64,000 nt of DNA from Allobosea sp. BK604 (GCF_004341515.1 NZ_SLZF01000009.1:124001-188000), one strand, 5' to 3'. Shown: positions 50,353 to 59,329, numbered from the stretch's first letter. Notes: generated from the letters alone by a model not told the origin. A program made the numbers and translations.

Positions 50353-50928
50353 ATGATAAAGAAATACTATGTCGACGAAAGCGGTAACAGTGGCAATCTT
50401 ACACGTTCGGGCAAAGGTTTTGAATTTGCCCAGCAGCAAATCTTCTCACTTGCCTGCCTGGGCGTTGAAAATGCAGACGCGCTTGAAGCTGAAATCGCCA
50501 GGCTGAAGATTGCCCACCATATTCAGGCGCCCGAGTTCAAATCGTCCCTAGTGCGCGCGCGCATCAATCTCCTGCATCGACGCCGCATCGGCGGCCTCAC
50601 CCTCTTTCATGACGAGCAGGTCCAATTCGACGACATCCTTCGGAGCGCCAAGCAGGGCGCCGAGGAACTTGCTCGGATGGGCTCTGTGCCAGTGATGCCT
50701 TCCGCCGACTACCATTTCGAGGAGCAAGCAACGTTTGTATTCGCGCACCCGCATGCCTCGCCCGGTATCCAAGCGGCTGACATCCTTGCGGGCTTCGTGA
50801 TGCGATTCGCCAGAGATCTACTGTATGGCGAACGCGCACCGACCGATCAGGCGCAACGAGCCTTTCACCGCCTTGTGGCGCTGACCGATGCTGCGGACGG
50901 GCGTGGCGTTTGTGCTCTCGCGGTATGA
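50353..50928 (+). CDS. DUF3800 protein (short form)
   Basis: 191 aa. DUF3800 signatures are the N-terminal YYVDESGNSGN (Asp8-Glu9, the RNase H-like acidic start), LFHDEQVQFDDIL with a second acidic pair, and the C-terminal FAHPHASPGIQAADILAGFVMR. It is shorter than usual for the family; the region between ARINLLHRR and GLTLFHDE looks contracted. DUF3800 proteins are common in mobile and defence loci and are predicted nucleases. ATG 50353, same strand as the GHKL-nuclease gene, so the two may form a unit. Confidence 0.75.
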   Translation: MIKKYYVDESGNSGNLTRSGKGFEFAQQQIFSLACLGVENADALEAEIARLKIAHHIQAPEFKSSLVRARINLLHRRRIGGLTLFHDEQVQFDDILRSAKQGAEELARMGSVPVMPSADYHFEEQATFVFAHPHASPGIQAADILAGFVMRFARDLLYGERAPTDQAQRAFHRLVALTDAADGRGVCALAV

Positions 50929-51103
50929 TATACACCGGCTTGGCATCGTGCCCGAGCAAAGGTTCTCTCCTTCTGGCATGTGAGTTTCCAGTCCGCACGT
51001 GTTTGCCGTCTCCAAACAAGAATGCCGGTGGCGCTTCCGTTGGGCATGCTGCGTGTCGCTCAGCACCGCTCCACGCCTGAGGGCGCTTCGGCTGCAAAGT
51101 TTG

Positions 51104-52150
51104 CTAAGCGAGCTGCCAGCGATGCCCCCGGCGATATCCGCTGTTCTCGGCGATCATGCGCCTTGGCAATGCGAAATCACCTGTCGATGACAGGATGTAT
51201 CGCTCGGCGAACGATACCTGCAGTGAGTTGACGTACTCCATGTTCTCGCGAGCATTCACCAGCGGCCGTCCGTCTCTAATTGCCGACAGATCGCGCTGAA
51301 GCATCTCGGCTTTCGCTTTGAGTTGAGGCTGAAGCTCGCGCAGTTTGTCTGCATCCGGGCCTATTCCCAGCAGCGCCACCGCGCTGGCTCTCCGGATGCT
51401 ATCCTCACACATGCGAAGAGCGTTCTCGATCATCTCGACAATGCTGGGACACCAAAACGCGATCGTCAGCTCTGGCGATATCGGCAGGTAGATCTCAATA
51501 CCCTTCACCTCCAGACCGAGATTACCATAGGGAAACGTATCCCGCTGGTTTGCGAGCACGACGGGCGTATCACCGAGCAGAAACGTCTCTCCCGGAACCG
51601 CCTCCATCAACACCATGACCTTGTTGGTGTAAGAGCGCAGGAAATCGGGCATGCCTTTCCCGATAAGCATCAGCGCTGAAAGCTTGATGGCCTCGGGATC
51701 GTCGCTGTCGCGCAGCTGGGGAACGGCGTCCGGATCGTCGCCATTCTCGCGAAGCCGGCCACGTATTTTCTCTGCGACGTCCAGCATGCTGGTGCGCGTG
51801 TGGACGCCGCGGATGCGTTGAAGCGCTGCGAAGACCAGAATTGCCGCGCGTTCGCTTTCTTCCAGGCACATCAACGTGCGGTGCGCGATCAATTTGCGGA
51901 AAGCCGGAGCTGCCGCGTGCTCGATTTTGCCCATGCCCTCTTCAAGGCAATAGATGGTCTCGCCATCCTGGAACGTGTTGAAGTCACGCTCTCGCAGAAT
52001 GTTCTCCGGCGACGTCCGAAAGGTCCGACCCTCGTGTTTGTCGAACACATGAACCTGCCGCTTCTTGCCGCTTCCCGAAGTGGCAAAGGCATCTTGCAGC
52101 ATGATTGGCACATGATGCTGGCCACGTGCGGTCGATCGATTATTCGGCAT
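51104..52150 (-). CDS. DUF4238 protein
   Basis: 348 aa from ATG 52150 (MPNNRSTARGQHHVPIMLQ); ATG 52171 is an alternative and neither has a strong SD. The family pattern is N-terminal HHVPIMLQDAF, then VHVFDKHEGRTFRTSPENILRERDFN, E-rich CLEEGMGKIEH, and a long helical part with FLLGDTPVVLANQ and IYLPISPELTIAF. DUF4238 members occur singly in islands, function unknown. It is the last gene of the lower-GC block. The frame stays open towards 52381, but that stretch looks non-coding. Confidence 0.72.
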   Translation of the reverse strand: MPNNRSTARGQHHVPIMLQDAFATSGSGKKRQVHVFDKHEGRTFRTSPENILRERDFNTFQDGETIYCLEEGMGKIEHAAAPAFRKLIAHRTLMCLEESERAAILVFAALQRIRGVHTRTSMLDVAEKIRGRLRENGDDPDAVPQLRDSDDPEAIKLSALMLIGKGMPDFLRSYTNKVMVLMEAVPGETFLLGDTPVVLANQRDTFPYGNLGLEVKGIEIYLPISPELTIAFWCPSIVEMIENALRMCEDSIRRASAVALLGIGPDADKLRELQPQLKAKAEMLQRDLSAIRDGRPLVNARENMEYVNSLQVSFAERYILSSTGDFALPRRMIAENSGYRRGHRWQLA

Positions 52151-52461
52151 GATCTTGCATCCAGGAGGCATCACTATCTGTGATCGCAGCGGCGCGCCGC
52201 AAGTCCGGGGAGCTGCCCTTAAACAGTGAAATCGCCGTCTCCGCCTCAGCGGCAGACCGCGCTTTCGCCGGCGCACGCGCCTGCACCGAACCCGCCATGC
52301 GGTTTCAGTCCATGCGGGCGACGATCGCTGAAGGGAATATCTGATGGTCGGCTGCAGCCGCTGGTTTGCCCACGTGATCACACTGGCGGGAAACGGACGT
52401 TCCAGACGTCAGCATCGGGCCAACCCCGTCGCCGACGACTCGCGCCCGGTTGACAAAAACG

Positions 52462-52473
52462 ATTATCGATAAT
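52462..52473. promoter_or_regulatory. Candidate GntR operator upstream of the enolase-superfamily operon
   Basis: ATTATCGATAAT is a perfect 12-bp palindrome starting 7 nt after TTGACA (52450-52455), 36 bp before the ATG. It fits a FadR-type GntR site overlapping the promoter, and a GntR gene ends this operon. The remaining part of the 358-bp gap 52151-52508 shows no gene. Confidence 0.5.
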
Positions 52474-52508
52474 AGCGACGAGGGAGTGCTGATATTGAGA
52501 CGAGCCTG

Positions 52509-53681
52509 ATGAGCGCAAAACGCGAAACGCCCGAGCCGGGAACCGTCATCACCCGCGTCGAGCTGCGGATTTTCTCCTTCCCGATCGAAAACGTGGCGCG
52601 CGGGATCGACCTGCCCGGGGCGAAGTCGCAGCGCACGCGCCTGGCCGTCCGGATCGAGACCAGGGATGGCTCGCGCGGCGAATATGTCGGCGGCAACGAC
52701 ACGATGTTCGGCCAGGCAAGGCTCGCCGCCAAGGCGCTGGTCGGCTTCGGCGCGCTGGAGCGCGAGCATTTCTACGAAGAGATGAAGCGCGATCTGCGCA
52801 AGACCGACCGGATGGGCGTCGGGGTCTTCGACAACGCGCTCTGGGATCTCGCCGGCAAGCGCTTCGGCGCCTCGGTCAGCGACCTGCTCGGCGGCAGTCG
52901 CGGCCGGTTGCCGGCCTATGCCAGCACCTGGCATGGCGGCGAAGGGGGCGGCCTCGACCGGCCCGAGGACTATGTCGCCTTCGCGGAGGAATGCCGCGAG
53001 CTGGGCTATCGCGGCTTCAAGGTGCATGGCTGGAAGGACGATGATCCCGAGCGCGAAGCCCAGAATGTCCTGCTGCTCGGCAAGTCGCTGGCCGGGCGCA
53101 TGGCGCTGATGATCGACCCGGGCTGCCATCTGCGCACGTTCGCCGATGCCTTGCTGGTCGGGCGCGCCTGCGACGAGGCCGGGTTCTACTGGTACGAGGA
53201 TCCGTTCAGCGATGGCGGCCTGTCGAGCCACGCCCATCGCCGGCTGCGCGAGCTGATCAAGACTCCCCTGCTGATCGGCGAGCATGTGCGCGGCCTGGAG
53301 GCGATGGCCAACCTGCTCGTCGCCGACGGCACCGATTTCGTCCGCGCGGATCCGGATTTCGACATGGGCATCACCGGGACGATGAAGATCGCCCATCTGG
53401 CCGAGGCCCTGGGCCTCGATGTCGAGCTGCACGCCCCCGGGCCGGCGCAGCGGGCCTGCATGTCGGCGATCCGCAACAGCAACTTCTACGAGCTCTCCAT
53501 GGTCGGCCCGAGCCGCGGCTGCTTCACCGGCGACTTCTACACCTGCGGCTATAGCGATGCGCTCGATTCGGTCGGCAAGGACGGGTGTTTCCCCGTTCCC
53601 CAACGCCCCGGCCTCGGGGTCGATTACGACTGGGGCTATATCGAGAAGCAGACCCTGGAGCGCTACGAACACAAGCTCTAG
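52509..53681 (+). CDS. Mandelate racemase/muconate lactonizing enzyme-type dehydratase (enolase superfamily)
   Basis: 390 aa. A capping domain (1-125) is followed by the TIM barrel. Metal ligands are visible in order: Asp in LMIDPGCHL, Glu in FYWYEDPF and Glu in LIGEHV. The first catalytic Lys/His pair is GFKVHGW, and a later His is in DVELHAPGPAQR. It probably dehydrates a sugar acid or related hydroxy acid. ATG 52509. It is followed by an ABC importer for peptide/opine-like solutes and a GntR regulator, so its substrate is probably what the importer brings in (inference). Confidence 0.87.
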   Translation: MSAKRETPEPGTVITRVELRIFSFPIENVARGIDLPGAKSQRTRLAVRIETRDGSRGEYVGGNDTMFGQARLAAKALVGFGALEREHFYEEMKRDLRKTDRMGVGVFDNALWDLAGKRFGASVSDLLGGSRGRLPAYASTWHGGEGGGLDRPEDYVAFAEECRELGYRGFKVHGWKDDDPEREAQNVLLLGKSLAGRMALMIDPGCHLRTFADALLVGRACDEAGFYWYEDPFSDGGLSSHAHRRLRELIKTPLLIGEHVRGLEAMANLLVADGTDFVRADPDFDMGITGTMKIAHLAEALGLDVELHAPGPAQRACMSAIRNSNFYELSMVGPSRGCFTGDFYTCGYSDALDSVGKDGCFPVPQRPGLGVDYDWGYIEKQTLERYEHKL

Positions 53682-53784
53682 CGCATTTTCAGGGCGAAGT
53701 GGACGCCGGTTCGCGTGAAGAAAATGCATCAAGACAACGGGAGTGAGGGTTTTCGCGCTTCGGATACACGCGAAAATGCTCCGG
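53682..53784. repeat. Copy 5 of the ~105-bp AGAGCATTT element
   Basis: It begins just past the stop codon: GCGCATTTTCAGGGCGAAGTGG, CGCCGGTTCGCGTGAAG, AAAATGCATC, AAGACAACGGGAGTGAGGG, closing with CGCGAAAATGCTCCG. It is the most diverged full copy. It lies inside what is otherwise one operon, between the dehydratase and the binding-protein gene. Confidence 0.85.
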
Positions 53785-53878
53785 CGGCGCCGCCCTCCCC
53801 TGCCTTTCCCAGCAAAGGCCGAGATCTCAGCGAGGCGAAGACCTTGCGGTCGTGAAAAACTATTCCAGGGAGGTCAGC

Positions 53879-55483
53879 ATGAGGACGATCCATCGCCGTC
53901 AACTTCTCGCCGGAGCGGCTGCCGGTGCCGCCGCGGCGGCGCTTCCGGGCCCGGTCTCGGCGCAAAACCCCAGGCCGCTGCGCGTCGCCGTCTCGGCAAC
54001 GAACATGTTCTCGCTCGATCCGCGCCGCAGCGTGCAGAATGCCGACCAGTTCATCTCGCGGCAGATCTACGACTCGCTGATGGACCCGCCCTACGGAACC
54101 TTCGATCTCGCCTATGACAAGGTCCTGAACGAGATCGCGGAAAGCTGGCAGGTCTCGCCCGATGCCAGGACCTGGACGGTCAAGCTACGCCGCGGCATCA
54201 AATTCCACCGGAATGCCGGCGAACTGACCGCCGCCGACGTCAAGTACACCTATGACAGCATGACCGATCCGAAGAGCGCCTCGACGCAGCGCATCTATCT
54301 GTCGGATCTCGAAACCGTCCGCATCGTAGACGACTATACCGTCGAATTCCTGCTCAACCAGCCCAACCCGACCTTCCACGCCTCCGGGCTGATCTCGATC
54401 ATCGGCTCGATCATCCCGCGCCAGGCCGAGAACGTGCCGTTCGAGACCTTTTCACGCTCGCCTATCGGCAGCGGGCCCTATGAATTCGTGACGGTCGATC
54501 CCAATCGGGGCGTCGTGCTCAAGGCCTTCGACGGCTATCACGGCGCCAGGCCGAAGATCGAGACGATCGAATTCCGCTACATGGCCGACCCGACGGCGCG
54601 CACGCTCGCCTTCCTGAAGGGCGACCTCGACATCATCGAAGGCGCGCGCCTGCCGGGATGGGTCGACCAGTTGCGGCAACAGAAGCCGGATACGATCTTC
54701 GACCAGACCCGCCCGGGAAGCATCAACACGCTCTACTTCAACATGAGCCGCAAGCCCTTCGACGATGTCCGGGTGCGGCGGGCCTTGCGCTACGGCATCG
54801 ACCGGGAGGTGTTGATCAAGGCCTTTGGCGGCATTGCCGGGCCGAGCTGGGGGGTCAACCCGCCGGAGTTTCCCGGCGCCTTCACGGAAAAGGAGCTGCC
54901 GGAGGAGCTGCGCTATTACTACGATCCGAAGAAGGCCCGCGCCCTGCTCGCCGAGGCCGGCCTGGGGCGGGGCCTGAAATTCGAGATCATCATGACCCAG
55001 CGCGAGGACTATGCCTCGATCATGCTGATGGTCCAGGACATGTGGCGCTCGATCGGCGTCGACATGGCGATCCGCACGATCGACCACACCACCTATCACT
55101 CCGAGAAGAACAAGAACGTCAACGCAGTCGTCCTGCAGTCATCGACTTTCGCGCCGGTCGAAACGCAGATCCCCCTCGCCTATTTCCACAGTTCGGCGGT
55201 GGTCAAGTCGGATGGCAAAGGGCTGAACAATTACAGCCATTACGGTGTCATCGGCGGGGGCGGCGTCGATGATCTGCTGGACAAGGCGCAGACCGAATCC
55301 GATCTGCAACGGCGGCAGGAGATCATTCGCCAGGCCGAGCTGAAGATCCTCGCCGACATGCCCGCCTTCACGATCTGCACGCTGTCATTCGTCTTTGCGC
55401 GCAATCCGCGGCTCTCGCTCGGGTTCGACGTCAAGGCAGGCTATGCGCGCTACCGCCTGTCGCAGGCGCAGTTCACGGCCTGA
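53879..55483 (+). CDS. ABC transporter substrate-binding protein, family 5
   Basis: 534 aa. Tat-type leader (HRRQLLAGAAAGAAAAALP), then the SBP_bac_5 fold: LAYDKVLNEIAESWQVSPDARTWTVKLRRGIKFH, AADVKYTYDSM, GSGPYEFVTVDP and FDDVRVRRALRYGIDREVLI. It delivers oligopeptide, opine, glycoside or sugar-acid type solutes to the following permeases. The start is ATG 53879, with GGGAGG 6 nt upstream; ATG 53852 would add nine residues before the Tat motif. It is 8 nt upstream of the first permease gene. Confidence 0.9.
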   Translation: MRTIHRRQLLAGAAAGAAAAALPGPVSAQNPRPLRVAVSATNMFSLDPRRSVQNADQFISRQIYDSLMDPPYGTFDLAYDKVLNEIAESWQVSPDARTWTVKLRRGIKFHRNAGELTAADVKYTYDSMTDPKSASTQRIYLSDLETVRIVDDYTVEFLLNQPNPTFHASGLISIIGSIIPRQAENVPFETFSRSPIGSGPYEFVTVDPNRGVVLKAFDGYHGARPKIETIEFRYMADPTARTLAFLKGDLDIIEGARLPGWVDQLRQQKPDTIFDQTRPGSINTLYFNMSRKPFDDVRVRRALRYGIDREVLIKAFGGIAGPSWGVNPPEFPGAFTEKELPEELRYYYDPKKARALLAEAGLGRGLKFEIIMTQREDYASIMLMVQDMWRSIGVDMAIRTIDHTTYHSEKNKNVNAVVLQSSTFAPVETQIPLAYFHSSAVVKSDGKGLNNYSHYGVIGGGGVDDLLDKAQTESDLQRRQEIIRQAELKILADMPAFTICTLSFVFARNPRLSLGFDVKAGYARYRLSQAQFTA

Positions 55484-55490
55484 GCCGACC

Positions 55491-56420
55491 ATGATCGTGA
55501 GCCGCATTCTCGATGCGATCCTGACGGTGTTCCTGGTGCTGTGCCTGGTCTTCGTCGCCATGCGCGTGCTTCCCGGCGACCCCGCCGTCTCCGCCCTCGG
55601 CGAATATGCGACGCCCGAGCAGCTGGCGCAGTTCCGCCAGCGCTTCGGCCTGGACGTTCCGCTCTGGCAGCAGTTCATCCATTTCTTCGTCAGCATCGCC
55701 ACGCTTGATCTGGGGACATCGCTGATCTCGGGCCAGCCGATTTCCGAGATCCTGCTGATCAACCTGCCCTATACGCTCGAGCTTTCCTTCGCCGCGATGA
55801 TCGTCGGGATGCTGCTCGGCGTTCCCATCGGCGTCCTCTCCGCCACCCGCAGAGGCTCGTCCGTCGACTACCTCGCCCGCATCGTCGCGCTGGCGGGCTT
55901 CTGCGTCCCGGACTTCTTCCTGGGAGCGCTGATCCTGATCGTGTTCGGCCTGAAGCTCGATCTCTTCCCGGTCATGGGCGGCGGAAGCGGCCTTGCCGAG
56001 CGGATCAGCCATATCGTGCTCCCGGCCATGACGCTGGGCCTGGTCATGGCCGCATTCACCAGCCGATTGACGCGCTCGGCCCTGCTCGAGGTCCTGAAGC
56101 GCGACTACATCCGGACCGCCCGGGCCAAGGGCGTCGAGGAGCGCTGGGTGACCTATCGCCATGCGCTGCGCAATGCCCTGATCCCGGTCGTGACCGGCTT
56201 CGGCATCTACATCCTGACGATGCTGTCGGGCTCCATCGCCATCGAGCTGATCTTCGCGCGGCCCGGCGTCGGCAGCGTGCTCGTCAACGGCATCGCCAGC
56301 CGGGACTATCCGATGGTGCAGGCCGGCCTGCTGGTCTTCGCCCTGTTCGTCGTCCTGGTCAATTTCACCATGGACATGCTCTACGTCCTGATCGACCCGC
56401 GCCTGAGGAGGCAGGGCTGA
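55491..56420 (+). CDS. ABC transporter permease, DppB type
   Basis: 309 aa, about six membrane helices. It has the typical N-terminus ILDAILTVFLVLCLVFVAMRVLPGDP, LGVPIGVLSATRRGS, and the EAA loop YIRTARAKGVEERWVTYRHALRNALIPV. It forms the channel together with the next gene product. ATG 55491; it overlaps the next gene by one nucleotide (TGATG). Confidence 0.9.
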   Translation: MIVSRILDAILTVFLVLCLVFVAMRVLPGDPAVSALGEYATPEQLAQFRQRFGLDVPLWQQFIHFFVSIATLDLGTSLISGQPISEILLINLPYTLELSFAAMIVGMLLGVPIGVLSATRRGSSVDYLARIVALAGFCVPDFFLGALILIVFGLKLDLFPVMGGGSGLAERISHIVLPAMTLGLVMAAFTSRLTRSALLEVLKRDYIRTARAKGVEERWVTYRHALRNALIPVVTGFGIYILTMLSGSIAIELIFARPGVGSVLVNGIASRDYPMVQAGLLVFALFVVLVNFTMDMLYVLIDPRLRRQG

Positions 56421-57304
56421 TGACGTCCGCCCGCATCGAACCTCCCGTCGCCGCGGTCGCGGGGCATCCGACCCGAAAAAGCCCGTGGCTCTCCCTGTTT
56501 GCCGATCCGGTGACCGTGACGGGCCTCGTCCTGATCGTGCTGTTCTGCCTGATGGCGGTCTTCGCCGACCTGCTGGCGCCGTACGATCCGCTCAAGCAGA
56601 ACATCATGGCGATGAGCCGGGGTCCCTCGAGCGTGAACTGGCTGGGCACCGACCGGTTCGGCCGGGACATCCTCTCGCGCGTCATCCACGGCGCGCAGCC
56701 CTCGCTGGCACTGGGCATCACCGCCCCGCTGCTGGCCGGCGTGCTCGGCACGGCAATCGGCATGCTCGCCGGCTATTTCGGCGGCTGGATCGATCGCGTG
56801 ATCGGGCGGCTCAGCGACGTCCTGATGGCCTTCCCGTCGCTCCTGATCGGCATCATGATTGCCGCCGCGCTCGGGCCGGGTTTCACCAACCTCGTCGTGG
56901 CGATCGCCTTCGCCTTCCTGCCGCGCTTCATCCGCGTCGCCCGCGCCTCCACCATGGCGATCCGCGCCGAACCCTACATCGATGCCGCCATCGCGTCAGG
57001 ACAGGGCCCGATCCGCATCCTGCTGCGCCATGTTCTGCCCAATATCTCGGGCCCGCTTGTCGTCGTCGCGACCCTCTGGGTCGCCACCGCCATCCGGATC
57101 GAAGCCAGCCTGAGCTTCCTGGGGCTCGGCACCCAGCCGCCGGCGCCAAGCTGGGGCAACATCATTCGGGATGGCCTGACCGAGATGCTGGTCACGCCAT
57201 GGCCCGTGCTTGCGGCAGGGCTCGCGATCACGATATGCGTGCTGGCGTTCAACATGGTCGGCGATGCGATCCGCGACGCCCTGGATCCGGAAACCCGTGA
57301 CTGA
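56420..57304 (+). CDS. ABC transporter permease, DppC type
   Basis: 294 aa. The N-terminal OppC_N segment (DPVTVTGLVLIVLFCLMAVFADLLAPYDP), GTDRFGRDILSRVIHGAQ and the EAA loop YIDAAIASGQGPIRILLRHVLPNISGP are standard. It ends LAFNMVGDAIRDALDPETRD. It is the partner of the DppB-type permease. The two ATPase genes (dppD/dppF type) that normally complete such operons are absent; the next gene is a GntR regulator. Confidence 0.9.
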   Translation: MTSARIEPPVAAVAGHPTRKSPWLSLFADPVTVTGLVLIVLFCLMAVFADLLAPYDPLKQNIMAMSRGPSSVNWLGTDRFGRDILSRVIHGAQPSLALGITAPLLAGVLGTAIGMLAGYFGGWIDRVIGRLSDVLMAFPSLLIGIMIAAALGPGFTNLVVAIAFAFLPRFIRVARASTMAIRAEPYIDAAIASGQGPIRILLRHVLPNISGPLVVVATLWVATAIRIEASLSFLGLGTQPPAPSWGNIIRDGLTEMLVTPWPVLAAGLAITICVLAFNMVGDAIRDALDPETRD

Positions 57305-57326
57305 ACCACAGACCAGGGGGAAGACC

Positions 57327-58043
57327 GTGAAAACTGCGGGCAATGCTGCCGTAGCTCGCGTGCCCCAGGGGCACGAACAGGCGCTGCAGCTTGGCGTGCC
57401 CAATTACATGCGGGTCGCGGAGGCGATCCGCCATGCGGTCATCGACGGCCAGTTCGAGGACGGGCAGCGCCTGACCACGCTGGAGCTCGCCAAGCTTTAC
57501 GGCCTGAGCCTGGCGCCGATCAGGGAAGCCCTCAATCACCTCTCCGCCGAAGGCATCGTCTTGCTTCATCCCAAGCGCGGCGCGATCGTTCGCTCGATCT
57601 CGATCGATTTCCTCGCCGAAATCTACGAGGTCCGCCTCGGCCTCATTCCCTACCTGGACGGCCAACGCGCCGGGATCGCCACATCCGCCACGGTCCAGGA
57701 GCTGCTGGCGATCGAAGAGCATTATGAAGCCGCGGCGAACCGCGGCGATTGGCCGGAGTCGATCGCCCGCAATATCGAGCTTCACCGCACCATGCTCGCC
57801 ATCCGTCCCAACCAGGAGGCGGTCCAGATTCTCGCGCGGCATCACGGGCTGCTGAAGGCGCTGCGCAATCGCTACGGCTTCTCGTTGGCGAGGCCGGGCC
57901 AGGTCATCCAGGAACATCGGCAACTGATCGACGCCTTCCGGCGCAATGACGGCGACGAGGCCTTCAAGTTCAGCGCGATCCATCTGCGCAATTCGTGCGA
58001 AGAGCTGATGGCCCTGATCGGTTCCGGAACCCTGTCCGAATAG
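57327..58043 (+). CDS. GntR-family regulator (FCD type)
   Basis: 238 aa. The N-terminal GntR winged helix (VAEAIRHAVIDGQFEDGQRLTTLELAKLYGLSLAPIREALNHLSAEGIV) is followed by a helical FCD effector domain with FLAEIYEVRLGLIPY, ELHRTMLAI and EHRQLIDAFRRND, which carry His residues usual for metal/acid ligands. GTG 57327 has AGGGGGAAG upstream. It is the last gene of the operon and its likely repressor through ATTATCGATAAT at 52462. Confidence 0.88.
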   Translation: MKTAGNAAVARVPQGHEQALQLGVPNYMRVAEAIRHAVIDGQFEDGQRLTTLELAKLYGLSLAPIREALNHLSAEGIVLLHPKRGAIVRSISIDFLAEIYEVRLGLIPYLDGQRAGIATSATVQELLAIEEHYEAAANRGDWPESIARNIELHRTMLAIRPNQEAVQILARHHGLLKALRNRYGFSLARPGQVIQEHRQLIDAFRRNDGDEAFKFSAIHLRNSCEELMALIGSGTLSE

Positions 58044-58093
58044 GTCCGCATCTTGTCCACGATGTCGTGACGTGCGGTTGAATGCCGCCTCGG

Positions 58094-59329
58094 TCAGCGG
58101 CCCTGCAGGGCGATCAGATTGACGTCGATCGTCCGGGCGCGGAAGCCCGCTTCGCAGTAGCAGAGATAGAATTCCCACAACCGCCGGAACGGCTCGTCGA
58201 AGCCCAGGGGCGCGATCTCGGCCCAGCTCTCCAGAAAGCGGCGGCGCCATTCCTTCAGGGTCAAGGCATAGCTGTCGCCGAAGTCGAGCTGTTCGACCAC
58301 GTCAAGGCCTGCCGTCCTTGCGCTGAGTTTCAGCACCGGGACGGATGGAAGGCACCCACCGGGAAAGATGTAGCGCTGGATGAAATCGGTGCCCTGCTGG
58401 TAGCTCTCGAACAGCGCATCGTCGATCGTGATCGCCTGCAGGACGACGCGGCCACCGGGGCGCAGCGAGCGACTGAGGGTGTCGAAATACGACGGCCAGT
58501 AGGCGCGGCCGACCGCCTCGATCATCTCGATGGAAACGATGCGATCGAACTGGCCCGCGACGTCGCGATAGTCCCGGAGCTCAATATCGACGCGGGCGGC
58601 CAGTCCGGCCTCGGATATGCGTTGCTGCGCGGCTTCGCGCTGCGCCGGCGACAAGGTGATCGCCGTCACCCGGCAACCTTCCCGAGCCAGCCGCTCCGCC
58701 AGCGCGCCCCAGCCGCAGCCGATCTCGAGGACATGCTCGCCGCCCGAAAGATCGAGCATGGCGACGATCCGGTCCAGCCGGCGCTGCTGGGCGGCCTCGA
58801 GCGTCTCGCCCGGCGCCTCGTAGAGAGCCGAGGAGTACATCATGCTGGCGTCAAGCCAGCGACCGTAGAACTCATTGCCGAGATCGTAATGCGCCGTGAT
58901 GTTGCGACGGCTGCCGCGGCGCGTATTGGCGTTCAGGACATGCCGCAGACGGTTGAGTAGGCGGGACGGCAACGCGCCCGACACGAGCTCGCGCAGCGTC
59001 GCGTCATTGCGCGCAGCGAGCTCGATCAGCACCGTGAGGTCCGGCGTATGAAGGTCGCCGTCGCGATAAGCCTCGGCCAGGCCGATATCGCCGTCGAGCA
59101 GAAGGCGGCGTATCGGGCGCCAGTCGTTCAGGATCAGCGTCGCCTGCGGGCCTGGCGCCGCCTGCGCGCTGCAAAGCCGTTCGCCCTCGGGCGTGAAAAC
59201 CGTCAATTGGCCGATGGCGATGCGGGAGAGCAGGCGGCGCAGGAACCAGCGCGACAGGCCGATGCCGCGCGCCGGAGCGAAGGCCTGCTCGGGCATGCGA
59301 AGACGCTGTTCGGTATCGGGCCGGCTCAT
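58094..59329 (-). CDS. cfa: Cyclopropane-fatty-acyl-phospholipid synthase family methyltransferase
   Basis: 411 aa. The N-terminal lipid-binding domain is followed by the SAM methyltransferase. Family hallmarks are HYDLGNEFYGRWLDASMMYSSALY, the SAM site VLEIGCGWGALAERLAREG, AITLSPAQREAAQQRI, EMIEAVGRAYWPSYF and the C-terminal YCEAGFRARTIDV. It methylates unsaturated acyl chains of membrane phospholipids. ATG 59329 overlaps the stop of the DUF1365 gene. The FAD oxidoreductase-DUF1365-Cfa set next to rpoE-chrR resembles the singlet-oxygen response genes of Rhodobacter sphaeroides. Confidence 0.92.
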   Translation of the reverse strand: MSRPDTEQRLRMPEQAFAPARGIGLSRWFLRRLLSRIAIGQLTVFTPEGERLCSAQAAPGPQATLILNDWRPIRRLLLDGDIGLAEAYRDGDLHTPDLTVLIELAARNDATLRELVSGALPSRLLNRLRHVLNANTRRGSRRNITAHYDLGNEFYGRWLDASMMYSSALYEAPGETLEAAQQRRLDRIVAMLDLSGGEHVLEIGCGWGALAERLAREGCRVTAITLSPAQREAAQQRISEAGLAARVDIELRDYRDVAGQFDRIVSIEMIEAVGRAYWPSYFDTLSRSLRPGGRVVLQAITIDDALFESYQQGTDFIQRYIFPGGCLPSVPVLKLSARTAGLDVVEQLDFGDSYALTLKEWRRRFLESWAEIAPLGFDEPFRRLWEFYLCYCEAGFRARTIDVNLIALQGR

